A stretch of 46,946 nt of DNA. Source: Anaerolineaceae bacterium UBA5224 (GTDB lineage Bacteria; Chloroflexota; Anaerolineae; Anaerolineales; Anaerolineaceae). The notes below the pieces were generated by a model. The model did not search any database and was not told the DNA's origin. It saw only the letters and a program-made list of their open reading frames with translations. The DNA is taken from the NCBI GenBank assembly GCA_002409365.1, contig DHUW01000090.1, positions 32,531 through 79,476 on the forward strand, given 5' to 3'. The translations under genes and the position numbers were made by a program. Position 1 is the first letter of the stretch, and each line of letters starts with the position of its first letter. Of this stretch, positions 15,981-24,761 are shown one piece after another.

Positions 15981-18900
15981 ATGGATTTTGCCATTCTCTC
16001 TGCAAGTAACAACACGCATCGGGATAGCTGGTTGGATAAGCCGGTTTTCACCTGGTGGCCAGGTCTGACCATTGAAAAACTGCTGATCGTGATCATCCTG
16101 GCGCTCACCATTTTCACCCGCTTTTACGACCTGGGCGCCCGCACCATGTCGCACGATGAGATCAATCACGTGGTGCCTGCCTACAATTTCAGCAATTACG
16201 TTTATGACCCGGTGACACATGGTCCTTTCCAGTTCCATGCCCTGGCATTTTCCTATTTTATGTTCGGAGACTCCGACTTCTCCGCCCGTATTCCTGCCGC
16301 GACGTTTGGCATCGCCATTGTGGTCTTCGCCATTTTTGCCTGGCGGCGTTACTTGGGCAGGGTCGGCAGCCTGATCGCCGGAACACTCTTTCTGATCTCC
16401 CCCTATATCCTCTTCTACAGCCGCTATACCCGCAACGAAGTGTTTATTGTCTTCTGGGGGATGGTGATGCTGTGGCTGATGCTGCGTTACCTGGAAGATG
16501 GCAAGCATAAGTGGCTTTACTGGCTGGTTTTTATCACCGCCATGCACTACTCTGATAAAGCTACCTCGTTCATTTTCTCTGCGGAAGCACTGGTCTTTTT
16601 GGCACTGCTCTTTATTGGAGAGGTTTTGCGTAAGCAATGGCACAACGGTCAGGCAAAATCGCTTTTCAGAGTGGCAGTTATGGTCACGCTTGTTTTATTG
16701 CTCGCTACTATGAGCTTCTATGTGCTCGGGAAGAACCAGGTCGTTGATGCTGCTGCTGAAGCCGGTCCAAACCTTCCCCTGCTCATCAGCGCAGGGTTGA
16801 CTGGGATTGCAGTTATTTTTGCATTGGTTACGCTTTTCAAAGGTTACGGATGGAAAAATCTGATCCATTTACGGAGTTTTGACCTGATCTGGCTGCAATT
16901 GATTTTGATCCTACCGCTGTTGACTGCCCTCCCGCTCAGATTGCTGGGGTTTGATCCGACGGATTACTCGCAAGCAGGTATCATCCGTTCCGGAATTGTG
17001 TTTGTGTTGCTGACACTGGTTTCCGTGTTTTTGGGGATGCTCTGGAACCGCAAGGTTTTCCTGCGCAGCATGGCGGTTTTTTGGGGTATTTTTATCCTCT
17101 TTTACACCACTTTCTTCATGCACGGAGAAGGTTTTTTCAAGGGAATAGTCGGAGCCCTGGGTTATTGGATGTCACAGCAAGCGGTGGAACGCGGCACGCA
17201 ACCGCTCTACTACTATGCTTTGGTCCAAATCCCGATGTACGAATATTTACCGGCGTTTGGGGTGCTGGTTGCATTCGTGATCGGGCTGCGTAAGCGTCTG
17301 TTCTTCGGCTCCACAGAAGACCCTTTCACCTCCTTGCCAGTTGACGAGGTTGCAGAAGAGACAACTGAGGAAATTGAACCGACTGTATTTCTGGAAGAGG
17401 TCCTGGAAGAAGAAATTCTGGTTGAGACCTTGGAATTGGAATTATTAGACGCTGAGGAAACAGAGGAAGTAGAGCCACTGCCCTGGTATCAGCGCCTCTT
17501 CCCGATGGTCGAAGAAAACAGCGAGCAAGCCAAAGAACTGCCGACGCTTCTATTGCTTTTATTCTGGTCAGTAATGAGCTTGCTGGCTTTCACCGTAGCC
17601 GGCGAGCGCATGCCCTGGCTGACTACCCATATCACCATGCCAATGATCCTCACCAGCGGTTGGGCATTTGGTTACTTAGTCGAGAAAACCGATTGGCAGG
17701 AAGTCAGACAGCGTAAAGGTTGGCTGACAATGCTGCTGGCAGGCGTTTTCCTGGTGGCAATCGGCAGCCTGGTTGGCTCACTTTTGGGCAACAATCCACC
17801 CTTCCAGGGCAAAGACCTGGCGCAGTTACAGGGAACCAGCACCTTTTTGTTGGCGCTGGTTGGCACACTCGGCACTGGTATCGCCTTGTTCTGGTTGCTG
17901 AGAGGATGGAACGGACGCACCTTTGGTCGTCTGGTATTATTGGTTTTAGTCGCTCTTTTAGGGGTGCAGACTGCCCGGACCGCCTGGAGGGCAGCTTTTA
18001 TCGAATATAACAATGCCCGTGAATTGCTTGTCTATGCGCACTCAACCGAAGACATGAAAAACACGGTTACGCAGATCGAGACCATTTCAAAACGTTTGTA
18101 TGGTGATAAATCGATCAAAATCGCCTACGATAACGATGTGCGTTACCCTTACTGGTGGTACATGCGTGACTACCCCAATAAATTGGATTTCGGCAGCGAG
18201 GTGACTAAATCGCTGCAGGACTACCCGATCATCGTGGTTGGCACCTCCAATTTTGCCCGAATCGAACCGGTGGTCAAGGAAGATTATTACCAATATGAAT
18301 ACAAACGCATGTGGTGGCCAAACGAGGATTTATACCGAAACTGGAGCCTGAGCCGGATTCTGGACGATTTAAAATCACCGGCGAAACGCTCAGCTTTATG
18401 GGAACTGTGGTTCAACCGCGACTACACTGAGTATGCGGTGGCATTTAATAACCCCTCACTGACTCTGGCAACCTGGTCGCCGGCAGACAATGCACGCATG
18501 TTTATTCGCAAAGATGTGGCTGCGAAAATCTGGGAATTCGGCATCAGCCCCAAACCGGAAGAGCCAAAGATCGACCCTTATGCCAGCGGACTGATCAACC
18601 TGGAACCCGAATTGGCAATCGCTGTTGGTGGCGAGCTTCCCTTCAGTGCTCCCAGGGATATCGCTACTGCTCCTGATGGCAGCCTGTTTGTGGCTGACTC
18701 TCGTAACCATCGCATCGTACATCTCGACGCCTCAGGAATGTTCCTGAATGCCTGGGGTGGTTATGGCAATGTCCTGGACGGCGAAGTGCCTGGTGGCCTG
18801 TTCAATGAACCCTGGGGGGTGGCAGTTGGACCCGATGGGCTGGTCTATGTTGCCGATACCTGGAATCACCGTATCCAGGTATTTTCGCCTGATGGTGAGT

Positions 18901-19478
18901 TTTTGCGGATGTGGAGCAGTTTTGATGTTGCAGGAGTTCTTGATGGCTTTTGGGGTCCACGCGGAATCGCCGTGGACAAAGACAACCGCGTTTTTGTTAC
19001 CGATACAGGCAAACAACGCGTCGTCATCTTTGACAGTCAGGGGAATTACCTGACCCAATTTGGTGGTGTCGGGCTGGACGCTGGCAATCTTGATGAGCCA
19101 GTCGGCATCGACATTGCAGCGGATGGACACGTGTACATCGCCGATACCTGGAATTATCGCATACAGGTATTTGCCCCGGACGCTGGAGGATTACAGTACC
19201 AGAGTGTGACCATGTGGGATATGGATGCCTGGAGCAGCGATACCCTGGATAACAAGCCTTTCCTGGCGCTGGACCAATCTGGGAATGTTTACGTGACAGA
19301 CCCAGACCAGGGCAGGGTGATCGTCTTTACTGAAGATGGTGAGTTCCTGAAGGTTTGGGGTGGTTTTGATAATACCTACACCATGAATGTGATCAGCGGT
19401 GTCACCATTGGCACAGATGGAAGTGTATGGGTATCGGACGCGTTCAGTAATACCTTATTGAAGTTTGTGATGCCTTAG
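15981..19478 (+). CDS. Agl23-like (TIGR03663-type) GT-C membrane glycosyltransferase fused to NHL propeller
   Basis: This 1165-residue protein starts at ATG 15981 with GGAG 6 bases upstream; upstream in-frame codons lack a ribosome site. The N-terminal two-thirds is polytopic. The first loop carries TMSHDEINHVVPAYNFSNYV, with the GT-C Asp-Glu motif, and YDPVTHGPFQFHALAFSYFM, typical of the TIGR03663/Agl23 group. A very acidic cytoplasmic loop (about residues 452-516, mostly Glu) splits the membrane part. A soluble segment precedes about six NHL blades (from about residue 886), for example GLVYVADTWNHRIQVFSPDG and GHVYIADTWNYRIQVFAPD. Inferred role: transfer of a sugar from a polyprenyl carrier to a surface protein or glycan, the propeller binding the acceptor outside the cell. 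The donor and acceptor are unknown. Confidence 0.85.
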   Translation: MDFAILSASNNTHRDSWLDKPVFTWWPGLTIEKLLIVIILALTIFTRFYDLGARTMSHDEINHVVPAYNFSNYVYDPVTHGPFQFHALAFSYFMFGDSDFSARIPAATFGIAIVVFAIFAWRRYLGRVGSLIAGTLFLISPYILFYSRYTRNEVFIVFWGMVMLWLMLRYLEDGKHKWLYWLVFITAMHYSDKATSFIFSAEALVFLALLFIGEVLRKQWHNGQAKSLFRVAVMVTLVLLLATMSFYVLGKNQVVDAAAEAGPNLPLLISAGLTGIAVIFALVTLFKGYGWKNLIHLRSFDLIWLQLILILPLLTALPLRLLGFDPTDYSQAGIIRSGIVFVLLTLVSVFLGMLWNRKVFLRSMAVFWGIFILFYTTFFMHGEGFFKGIVGALGYWMSQQAVERGTQPLYYYALVQIPMYEYLPAFGVLVAFVIGLRKRLFFGSTEDPFTSLPVDEVAEETTEEIEPTVFLEEVLEEEILVETLELELLDAEETEEVEPLPWYQRLFPMVEENSEQAKELPTLLLLLFWSVMSLLAFTVAGERMPWLTTHITMPMILTSGWAFGYLVEKTDWQEVRQRKGWLTMLLAGVFLVAIGSLVGSLLGNNPPFQGKDLAQLQGTSTFLLALVGTLGTGIALFWLLRGWNGRTFGRLVLLVLVALLGVQTARTAWRAAFIEYNNARELLVYAHSTEDMKNTVTQIETISKRLYGDKSIKIAYDNDVRYPYWWYMRDYPNKLDFGSEVTKSLQDYPIIVVGTSNFARIEPVVKEDYYQYEYKRMWWPNEDLYRNWSLSRILDDLKSPAKRSALWELWFNRDYTEYAVAFNNPSLTLATWSPADNARMFIRKDVAAKIWEFGISPKPEEPKIDPYASGLINLEPELAIAVGGELPFSAPRDIATAPDGSLFVADSRNHRIVHLDASGMFLNAWGGYGNVLDGEVPGGLFNEPWGVAVGPDGLVYVADTWNHRIQVFSPDGEFLRMWSSFDVAGVLDGFWGPRGIAVDKDNRVFVTDTGKQRVVIFDSQGNYLTQFGGVGLDAGNLDEPVGIDIAADGHVYIADTWNYRIQVFAPDAGGLQYQSVTMWDMDAWSSDTLDNKPFLALDQSGNVYVTDPDQGRVIVFTEDGEFLKVWGGFDNTYTMNVISGVTIGTDGSVWVSDAFSNTLLKFVMP

Positions 19479-19497
19479 AAACCGAGAGTAAAAGGAA

Positions 19498-19529
19498 ACG
19501 GGCGGGTTTGGAACCCGCCCGTACTTTTT
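19498..19529. terminator. bidirectional rho-independent terminator
   Basis: ACGGGCGGGTT (19498-19508), loop TGG, AACCCGCCCGT (19512-19522), then ACTTTTT. It separates two convergent genes (ends at 19478 and 19549). The 11-bp stem is perfect and GC-rich. Confidence 0.88.
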
Positions 19530-19548
19530 AATGTGAGAACAGTTGGTT

Positions 19549-20298
19549 TTATTTCTTGTGTGCAGAATAGGTAATACTTAGCGCAAATTCTGGTAGATAC
19601 ACAGGCATTTCCTTGCTGATTTGGATTTCTGAAAAACCAGCGTTTTCGATTAAGGCGAGGTAATCTTCCTTAAGAATTGCATTGCCAACACATCCTATCA
19701 GTAACTCTTCGCTATCGGTCAATTCCTGGGGCAAGGGTTTCATCAATACTACATCGGAGACCATCAGCCTTCCATCTGGCTTTAGCACACGGAATGCTTC
19801 AGCAAAAACTTTTTGTTTATCTGGCGCAAGGTTAATAACACAATTGGAAATAACGACATCAACCGATTCATCTTCAACTGGCAGGGCTTCAATATCACCT
19901 TTACGGAATTCAACATTGGTGTAGCCACCAGTCATTGCATTCTCTCTTGCTTTGCTGATCATTTCATCGGTCATGTCGACACCAATCACTGTTCCCGTTT
20001 TGCCAGCTCTTCGGGATGCTAAAAAGGCGTCAAAACCTGCGCCAGAACCTAAATCCAGAACTGTTTCGCCTTCTCTGATTGATGCGATTGCCGTGGGGTT
20101 GCCACAGCCCAACCCAAGATTTGAACCTTCGGGAACCTCCCCCATTTCTTCTGGTGAATAACCTATGGAGCCCGATTGTTCCTGGTATGTTTGGGCGGTA
20201 TCGCAACCGCAACTCCCATAACAACAACTACTGGAAGTCTGGGCGATCTTGCCATAAGATTTTTGCACAACTGTTTTGATGTCGATAATTTTTGTCAT
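19549..20298 (-). CDS. arsM: arsenite S-adenosylmethionine methyltransferase ArsM
   Basis: This 249-residue class I methyltransferase converts As(III) to methylated forms. SAM motif I is VLDLGSGAGFDAFLA (residues 80-94). The three Cys that bind As(III) in known ArsM enzymes align with Cys65 (LGLGCGNP), Cys153 (ISNCVINLAPD) and Cys203 (LIGCVGNA). An extra N-terminal Cys cluster (CCYGSCGC, 25-32) is typical of bacterial ArsM. No arsR, arsB or arsC is adjacent. There is no ribosome site at a normal distance. Instead TAAAAT (20305-20310) ends 6 bases before ATG, with ATTACA 17 bases further upstream, so the mRNA may be leaderless. Confidence 0.93.
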   Translation of the reverse strand: MTKIIDIKTVVQKSYGKIAQTSSSCCYGSCGCDTAQTYQEQSGSIGYSPEEMGEVPEGSNLGLGCGNPTAIASIREGETVLDLGSGAGFDAFLASRRAGKTGTVIGVDMTDEMISKARENAMTGGYTNVEFRKGDIEALPVEDESVDVVISNCVINLAPDKQKVFAEAFRVLKPDGRLMVSDVVLMKPLPQELTDSEELLIGCVGNAILKEDYLALIENAGFSEIQISKEMPVYLPEFALSITYSAHKK

Positions 20299-20351
20299 CC
20301 TTTAATTTTAACCGATTCGCAAAATATTGTAATATTGAGTGGAAAAATAGC

Positions 20352-20373
20352 GGAACGGGACAAGTCCTGTTCC
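20352..20373. repeat. short near-perfect palindrome
   Basis: GGAACGGGAC, AA, GTCCTGTTCC: ten pairs with one G-T. It is in the 198-base gap between arsM and the terminator of the sugar operon. Function is unknown; it could be another small dispersed palindrome. Confidence 0.4.
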
Positions 20374-20438
20374 CTTCAGAATTTGCGAAGGATCATGGTA
20401 AAAAAATTACTTCACCAGGATATTGGCTTTGTTATTTT

Positions 20439-20475
20439 CGAAAAAAGGGCAGGTTAGAAAACCGGCCCTTTTTCG
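20439..20475. terminator. terminator of the PTS/sugar operon
   Basis: CGAAAAAAGGGC, then GGTT / AACC arms and GCCCTTTTTCG. The stem ends in T-runs in both directions, so it can act on the minus-strand operon that stops at 20497. One unpaired base per arm (A/G) interrupts the stem. Confidence 0.8.
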
Positions 20476-20496
20476 TTCATTCTGATTTGATGAAGG

Positions 20497-22008
20497 TTAA
20501 GAAAGAAGTGGCAGGAGGGGTTTGGTTCGCTCATAAAGTTCGTGGTAGACCTGGTAGAGTCTTTTGTAGGTCTCTTTATCCGTTTTATCGGGTTTTAAGA
20601 CCAAGGCAGCCTCATCCCAAATTCGCGCCTGGGAAGCATTCTCATAAACGCCAACGCCAATCCCTGCCAAAATGGCATCCCCATATGATGCGCCGGAGTT
20701 ACCTTGCGGAATGCGTACATCGACCCCCGCAATATTGGCAATGATCTGCATCCATCCCTGATTTTTCGACCCTCCACCGACAGCATTGATAAATTTGACA
20801 AGGATGCCCTGGTCTGCCAGGCTTTCAAGATTATGCCGGATACCAAAACCTACTGCTTCCAGCAATGCGCGATACAGATCTGCCTGGGTGTGGCGCAGCG
20901 TCAGACCAAAGAATGCCCCCCGGGCTAATGGGTCGTTAATCGGTGTGCGTTCACCTTCAAAATAAGGCAGCGCGACCAGGTTATTCGCACCCGGGACAGA
21001 CATATTCAACAATTCTGCCATTTGGGCGTAAGGATTCTGGTCCGATGCCTCTGAGTCGGGTGTGTAGATATTTTCCAGGAACCACTTGGTCAGGCTGCCG
21101 ACTGTTGCCATACCGCCAACCACTGCATACTGATCCGGGAAGAGCCAGTTGAGCCCCCAGAAGGTGCGAGAGCGGGTATAGGTGCTGGTCAGGGTGATTA
21201 TGGAATTACTGCTGCCAAACATACCCATCGTATCGCCAGCAGCATAATTGCCGATGCTGACAGCCTCGGCAGCAGCATCGATCGTTCCAGCGATGACAGG
21301 CGTACCAGGGTACAAACCAGTGATTCGGGCAGCGTCAGGGGTAACTCCTCCAATCATGTCCGTAGTCCAGTATTTATCGGGTAATTTTGCGGTTGGGTTG
21401 ATGCCAGCAACGGTTTCATCGATCCAGGTACGCTTTTCGACATCAATGATCGGAGAGTAGGTGGAGGCAGTATAGTTGTCAATTGAAGCTACACCAGTCA
21501 GCCTGGCGACAATGAAGTTTTGGCAGGTTAAGAACCAACTTGTTTTTTGGTAGACCTCCGGCTCGTTGTTGTGCAGCCATAAAATCTTCGGCGCGACAGC
21601 TGAAGCAGAAAGCTCGCAGCCCGCCCGTCTGAATACTTCCTCCTCGCCCAATTCCTGCAGGTATTGTTCTATCTCCGCAGTTGCTCTTGTATCAATTCCA
21701 TACAATATTGCCGGTCGCAGCGGATTGAAGTGTTCATCCACCGGCAAAACGCAGGGACCAATGCCGGAGACTCCGACACCGATAATTTTTTGAGGAGTAA
21801 CCCCGGATTCCTGCAGCAGGTCCTTCACGATCTGGACAAACTCTCCCCACCAAATTTTCTCAGCATCCTGTTCCACCCAGCCCGGCTGGGGCAATGAAAC
21901 ACCATGGGGAATGGTTGACTGGGCAAGTACAGCTCCGTCTTTGGCTTCAATCAGAACGCCTTTGGAAGAGCCTGTGCCAATATCGACTCCGATCAGGTAG
22001 TTTGACAT
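20497..22008 (-). CDS. FGGY family carbohydrate kinase (xylulokinase/gluconokinase-like)
   Basis: This 503-residue kinase phosphorylates a ketose, polyol or aldonate with ATP. FGGY marks: N-terminal phosphate loop YLIGVDIGTGSSKGVLIEAKDG, the PGWVEQDAEKIWW segment, and in the C-terminal half VAGTIDAAAEAVSIGNY (catalytic Asp region) and FINAVGGGSKNQGWMQIIANI. Substrate side chains do not allow a firm choice between D-xylulose, gluconate or others. It is the last gene of the minus-strand operon, 67 bases after the epimerase, with a 12-bp hairpin between. Start ATG 22008 has a CGGAGG site about 5 bases upstream. Confidence 0.9.
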   Translation of the reverse strand: MSNYLIGVDIGTGSSKGVLIEAKDGAVLAQSTIPHGVSLPQPGWVEQDAEKIWWGEFVQIVKDLLQESGVTPQKIIGVGVSGIGPCVLPVDEHFNPLRPAILYGIDTRATAEIEQYLQELGEEEVFRRAGCELSASAVAPKILWLHNNEPEVYQKTSWFLTCQNFIVARLTGVASIDNYTASTYSPIIDVEKRTWIDETVAGINPTAKLPDKYWTTDMIGGVTPDAARITGLYPGTPVIAGTIDAAAEAVSIGNYAAGDTMGMFGSSNSIITLTSTYTRSRTFWGLNWLFPDQYAVVGGMATVGSLTKWFLENIYTPDSEASDQNPYAQMAELLNMSVPGANNLVALPYFEGERTPINDPLARGAFFGLTLRHTQADLYRALLEAVGFGIRHNLESLADQGILVKFINAVGGGSKNQGWMQIIANIAGVDVRIPQGNSGASYGDAILAGIGVGVYENASQARIWDEAALVLKPDKTDKETYKRLYQVYHELYERTKPLLPLLS

Positions 22009-22024
22009 TTAGTCCTCCGTAGAA

Positions 22025-22061
22025 AGAAACAGATTGCCGGCGTTGCCAACAATCTGTTTCT
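22025..22061 (-). promoter_or_regulatory. intercistronic 12-bp hairpin before the FGGY kinase
   Basis: Exact arms AGAAACAGATTG (22025-22036) and CAATCTGTTTCT (22050-22061) with a 13-base loop. On the minus-strand mRNA it is followed by TTTCT and then the ribosome site of the kinase gene, so it could attenuate or protect the transcript. Confidence 0.55.
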
Positions 22062-22075
22062 GTTAATCGATAACA

Positions 22076-22771
22076 TTATTTATGGATGGCTCTTACGAAC
22101 CTTTCCGTGATTTCTTTAGGTCGGGTGACCGCACCACCGACGATTACAGCTGTGGCGCCGTATTCGAGCGCTTTGGCAACTTCGTGGGGATAATGGTAGC
22201 GACCCTCGGCAAAAACTGGAACTGGAAGCTTCGAAGCTATCTCTTTGACAAGGTAAAGGTCTGGTCCATCCAGTTTGGGAGTGTAGTCTGTATAGCCAGA
22301 GAGAGTGGTCGAAACCACATCGGCGCCTGAGATCATGGCAGCTTCTGCTTCTCCGAAGGTCGAAATATCAGCCATAACCAGGCAATCGGTCTGTTCATGA
22401 ATCTTGCGAATGAGCTCCGGCACTTCATCTTCGGGATGAGGACGGAAAGTGGCATCGATCGCGATCACGTCCGCACCTGCATCAGCAATTGCCAAAGCAT
22501 GCGCGATGGTTGCGGTGATAATCACAGGGGTGCCAGGGAAGACTACTTTATAAAGACCGATGATAGGCACGTCGACCGCTTCTCTGATGGCTTTCACATC
22601 CACAGGAGTGTTGGCGCGGATACCTTTTGCGCCGCCCCTGATGGCTGAAATGGCCATTTTTGCCATGATGTCCGCTCCAAACAAGGCTTCTTGTTGTGTT
22701 GCCTGGCAGGAAACGATCAATTCACCTTTTACTTTGGAAATGAACTTAGATAATTTTTCTGTTCTACTCAT
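22076..22771 (-). CDS. nanE: NanE-type N-acylglucosamine-6-phosphate 2-epimerase
   Basis: This 231-residue TIM-barrel protein has NanE motifs: LIVSCQATQQEALFGADIMAKMA, GGAKGIRANTPVD, IGLYKVVFPGTPVIITAT, LVMADISTFGEAEAA, GADVVSTTLSGYTDYTP and FAEGRYHYPHEVAKAL. The Lys in LYKV and the Glu in AEGR correspond to the catalytic residues of known enzymes. The known reaction is ManNAc-6-P to GlcNAc-6-P. No sialate lyase, ManNAc kinase, nagA or nagB is nearby, so the true substrate in this operon may differ. It lies 15 bases after the oxidoreductase gene. Confidence 0.9.
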   Translation of the reverse strand: MSRTEKLSKFISKVKGELIVSCQATQQEALFGADIMAKMAISAIRGGAKGIRANTPVDVKAIREAVDVPIIGLYKVVFPGTPVIITATIAHALAIADAGADVIAIDATFRPHPEDEVPELIRKIHEQTDCLVMADISTFGEAEAAMISGADVVSTTLSGYTDYTPKLDGPDLYLVKEIASKLPVPVFAEGRYHYPHEVAKALEYGATAVIVGGAVTRPKEITERFVRAIHK

Positions 22772-22786
22772 AGAAATTTCGCTGTT

Positions 22787-23758
22787 CTACTTAATTTTTA
22801 CCGGAGCGTCTTTTTCGATCGAATCAATGGCAGCCAGAACCATTTTCAACGCTATGATGCCATCTTCTCCTGTAGCCGGGACGGGTTTATCGTCAAGAAC
22901 ACAATCGATGAAGGCTTTATCTTCCACATCCAAACCAGGAGCTGTGGAGGGGAATTTGGAACCAAATTCCGAGTACATTAAGAGACCCTGGCTGGCAAGG
23001 TCGATATCGAGGGAGCCTTTATCGCCAATGACGGTGAGTTTGAAGTCACGACCACCTGGATGGGCTGTAGTCAGATTCCAACCGATCTGGGCACAGACGA
23101 GGGTGCCGTCTTTAAACTTGAAAGTGTTAAAGGTTTCATTTTCCTGCGGGTAGCGCTTGGCCACACTGGTGGACTCGGCGGTATAAACCTGGTCAGGTTC
23201 TACTCCCAGCAGCCAATGTAGGAGATCGAAGTCGTGAATGCCAAGGAAGTGGAGCACACCAATGCGTCCGCCGAGGCGATCCGCCTGGGTAATAATGTTC
23301 ATACGGCGGGAGTAGACGCTGATGATTTTTCCTAATTTTCCGCTCTGAATGAGCTCGCGTGCCTGGACATAGTGTGGAACAAAGCGCAGTGTGAAACCGA
23401 CCATCAGTTTCACATTTGCCGCTTTTGCTGCGGCGATCATCTCTTCGCCGTCTGCAACGGTAGTTGCGATAGGTTTTTCAACAAGGATGTGTTTTCCAGC
23501 CTGGGCTGCTTCGATACAGATATCCTTGTGCAGATGATCGGGGGTTGCCACGATCACTGCTTCAAGCTCCGGGTGAGCTAACAGTTGACGATAATCGGTA
23601 AAACCGGCAATATCTGTTCCGGCGATGGCTTTGTTGACCAGATCCTGGTTCAGATCCGAAACCCCCACAATATTTGCTTCACGGAGATTTTTGAGCATGC
23701 TCACATGTTTGGCTCCGATGGCGCCCAATCCAATAACACCAATTCCTAAAGATTTCAT
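22787..23758 (-). CDS. Gfo/Idh/MocA family oxidoreductase
   Basis: This 323-residue NAD(P)-dependent sugar dehydrogenase has an N-terminal Rossmann fold (GIGVIGLGAIGAKHVSML, then GVSDLN) with ATPDHLHKDICIEAAQAGKHILVEKPIA including the conserved EKP, and a C-terminal domain with GIHDFDLLHWLLG, where the His/Asp of the catalytic group lie. Substrates in the family range from inositols to aldoses and amino sugars, so the exact reaction is open. It is in the sugar operon, 16 bases from both neighbours. Its start ATG 23758 has a GGAGG site about 6 bases upstream. Confidence 0.9.
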   Translation of the reverse strand: MKSLGIGVIGLGAIGAKHVSMLKNLREANIVGVSDLNQDLVNKAIAGTDIAGFTDYRQLLAHPELEAVIVATPDHLHKDICIEAAQAGKHILVEKPIATTVADGEEMIAAAKAANVKLMVGFTLRFVPHYVQARELIQSGKLGKIISVYSRRMNIITQADRLGGRIGVLHFLGIHDFDLLHWLLGVEPDQVYTAESTSVAKRYPQENETFNTFKFKDGTLVCAQIGWNLTTAHPGGRDFKLTVIGDKGSLDIDLASQGLLMYSEFGSKFPSTAPGLDVEDKAFIDCVLDDKPVPATGEDGIIALKMVLAAIDSIEKDAPVKIK

Positions 23759-23774
23759 TGTACTTCCTCCAATA

Positions 23775-24401
23775 TTAAGAAATTCGATTTAAAGTAAGAA
23801 TCTTCCAGGTTCCTTGTTGTTTTTCAAGGATACTGTAAGACGCATTATCAAGTAGAAAATTTGTAACAACATCAGTTTCTATGCCCATGAGAACTCCAAT
23901 CATGGAGCGAATAAAGTCGCCATGCGAAGTAATAAGAACGCTTTTACCCTCAGATTGACTGAGAATGTCGGTCAGAACTACCCCGGCGCGTTCACGCACC
24001 TGTTGGAAAGTTTCTCCTCCAGGAGGATTGAACGTTGATGCAGTAAGTCCTTGTTCAGCAATCATGCGCTTAAAATCGGGGGCGGGCATTCCATCCCACT
24101 CACCAACATTCCATTCCTGCAAGCGCGGGTCAACTTGTACTTCGAGACCGTGTTCCTTGGCAATAGCAGCTGCCGTTGTCAGGGCGCGTCTCTTGTTGCT
24201 TGAATAAATTTTTCCAATATAGAATGGACGCAGATGTTCGGCAATGCGGGCAGCTTGGGCAAGCCCCGATTCGTTTAATGCACCATCCGATTGCCCTTGA
24301 AGGTAATGCTTGGCATTCGCCTCTGTCTGGGCATGGCGAACAAGTATGAGTCTGGTTACTCCTTCATCAGGCGCGCTCAAAAATGGATTATCTGGAATCA
24401 T
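23775..24401 (-). CDS. histidine phosphatase family protein
   Basis: This 208-residue phosphatase has the RHG-type motif as LILVRHAQTEANAKHYLQGQ (phospho-acceptor His), a second conserved Arg in NKRRALTTAAAIA, a WNVGEWDGM segment and the distal SVLITSHGDFIRSMIG. Family members hydrolyse sugar phosphates or act as mutases. Within this operon removal of a sugar-phosphate is likely. ATG 24401 begins one base after the stop of the preceding gene. A TTG at 24425 in frame would overlap that gene by 23 bases and is less likely. Confidence 0.85.
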   Translation of the reverse strand: MIPDNPFLSAPDEGVTRLILVRHAQTEANAKHYLQGQSDGALNESGLAQAARIAEHLRPFYIGKIYSSNKRRALTTAAAIAKEHGLEVQVDPRLQEWNVGEWDGMPAPDFKRMIAEQGLTASTFNPPGGETFQQVRERAGVVLTDILSQSEGKSVLITSHGDFIRSMIGVLMGIETDVVTNFLLDNASYSILEKQQGTWKILTLNRIS

Positions 24402-24402
24402 A

Positions 24403-24753
24403 TTATTCTTTGAGCTTCTCCTCAACTTGTCCGAAAAATACTGCTAATACGGTCTGAACCACGCCCGGTCTGGCACCAAACATCAACTTCTGACTGACCG
24501 CATCCAACGGGTAAGCAAGAACGTCCAATTGTGTGGTCTCGGCAGTGGGAGAGGAATATTTGATCTCAAGCTTGCTGCGATCACCCAGGATTTTACCCTG
24601 CAGTTTTTTATCCATCTGGATTTTCAGAAGCTTGCCTTCTTCGTCATGCGAAAGGACTTTTCCCCCCAATGCAACAGCAACTTTCTTGCAGACAGCTATC
24701 ACTTTCTCTGGTGGTGCTTCGTAAGTCTTTGTTAAATTCACATCATATTTCAT
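24403..24753 (-). CDS. uncharacterised 116-residue protein
   Basis: I do not recognise this family. The protein is 116 residues (MKYDVNLTKTYEAPPEKV ...), acidic-basic mixed, with no signal peptide or membrane helix. A beta-strand pattern (KLLKIQMDKK, RSKLEIKYSS, TTQLDVLAYP) suggests an alpha/beta fold, perhaps like the START/polyketide-cyclase or SRPBCC group, but this is not shown. It lies between the PfkB kinase and phosphatase genes, 8 and 1 bases away, so it is very likely translated with them. Confidence 0.7.
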   Translation of the reverse strand: MKYDVNLTKTYEAPPEKVIAVCKKVAVALGGKVLSHDEEGKLLKIQMDKKLQGKILGDRSKLEIKYSSPTAETTQLDVLAYPLDAVSQKLMFGARPGVVQTVLAVFFGQVEEKLKE

Positions 24754-24761
24754 AATTACTC

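Noticed and set aside
15933..16643. Minus-strand open frame of 236 codons inside the GT-C/NHL gene
   Set aside because: Composition (many His, Gln, Gly) is that of a shadow frame, and the + strand frame has clear GT-C motifs.
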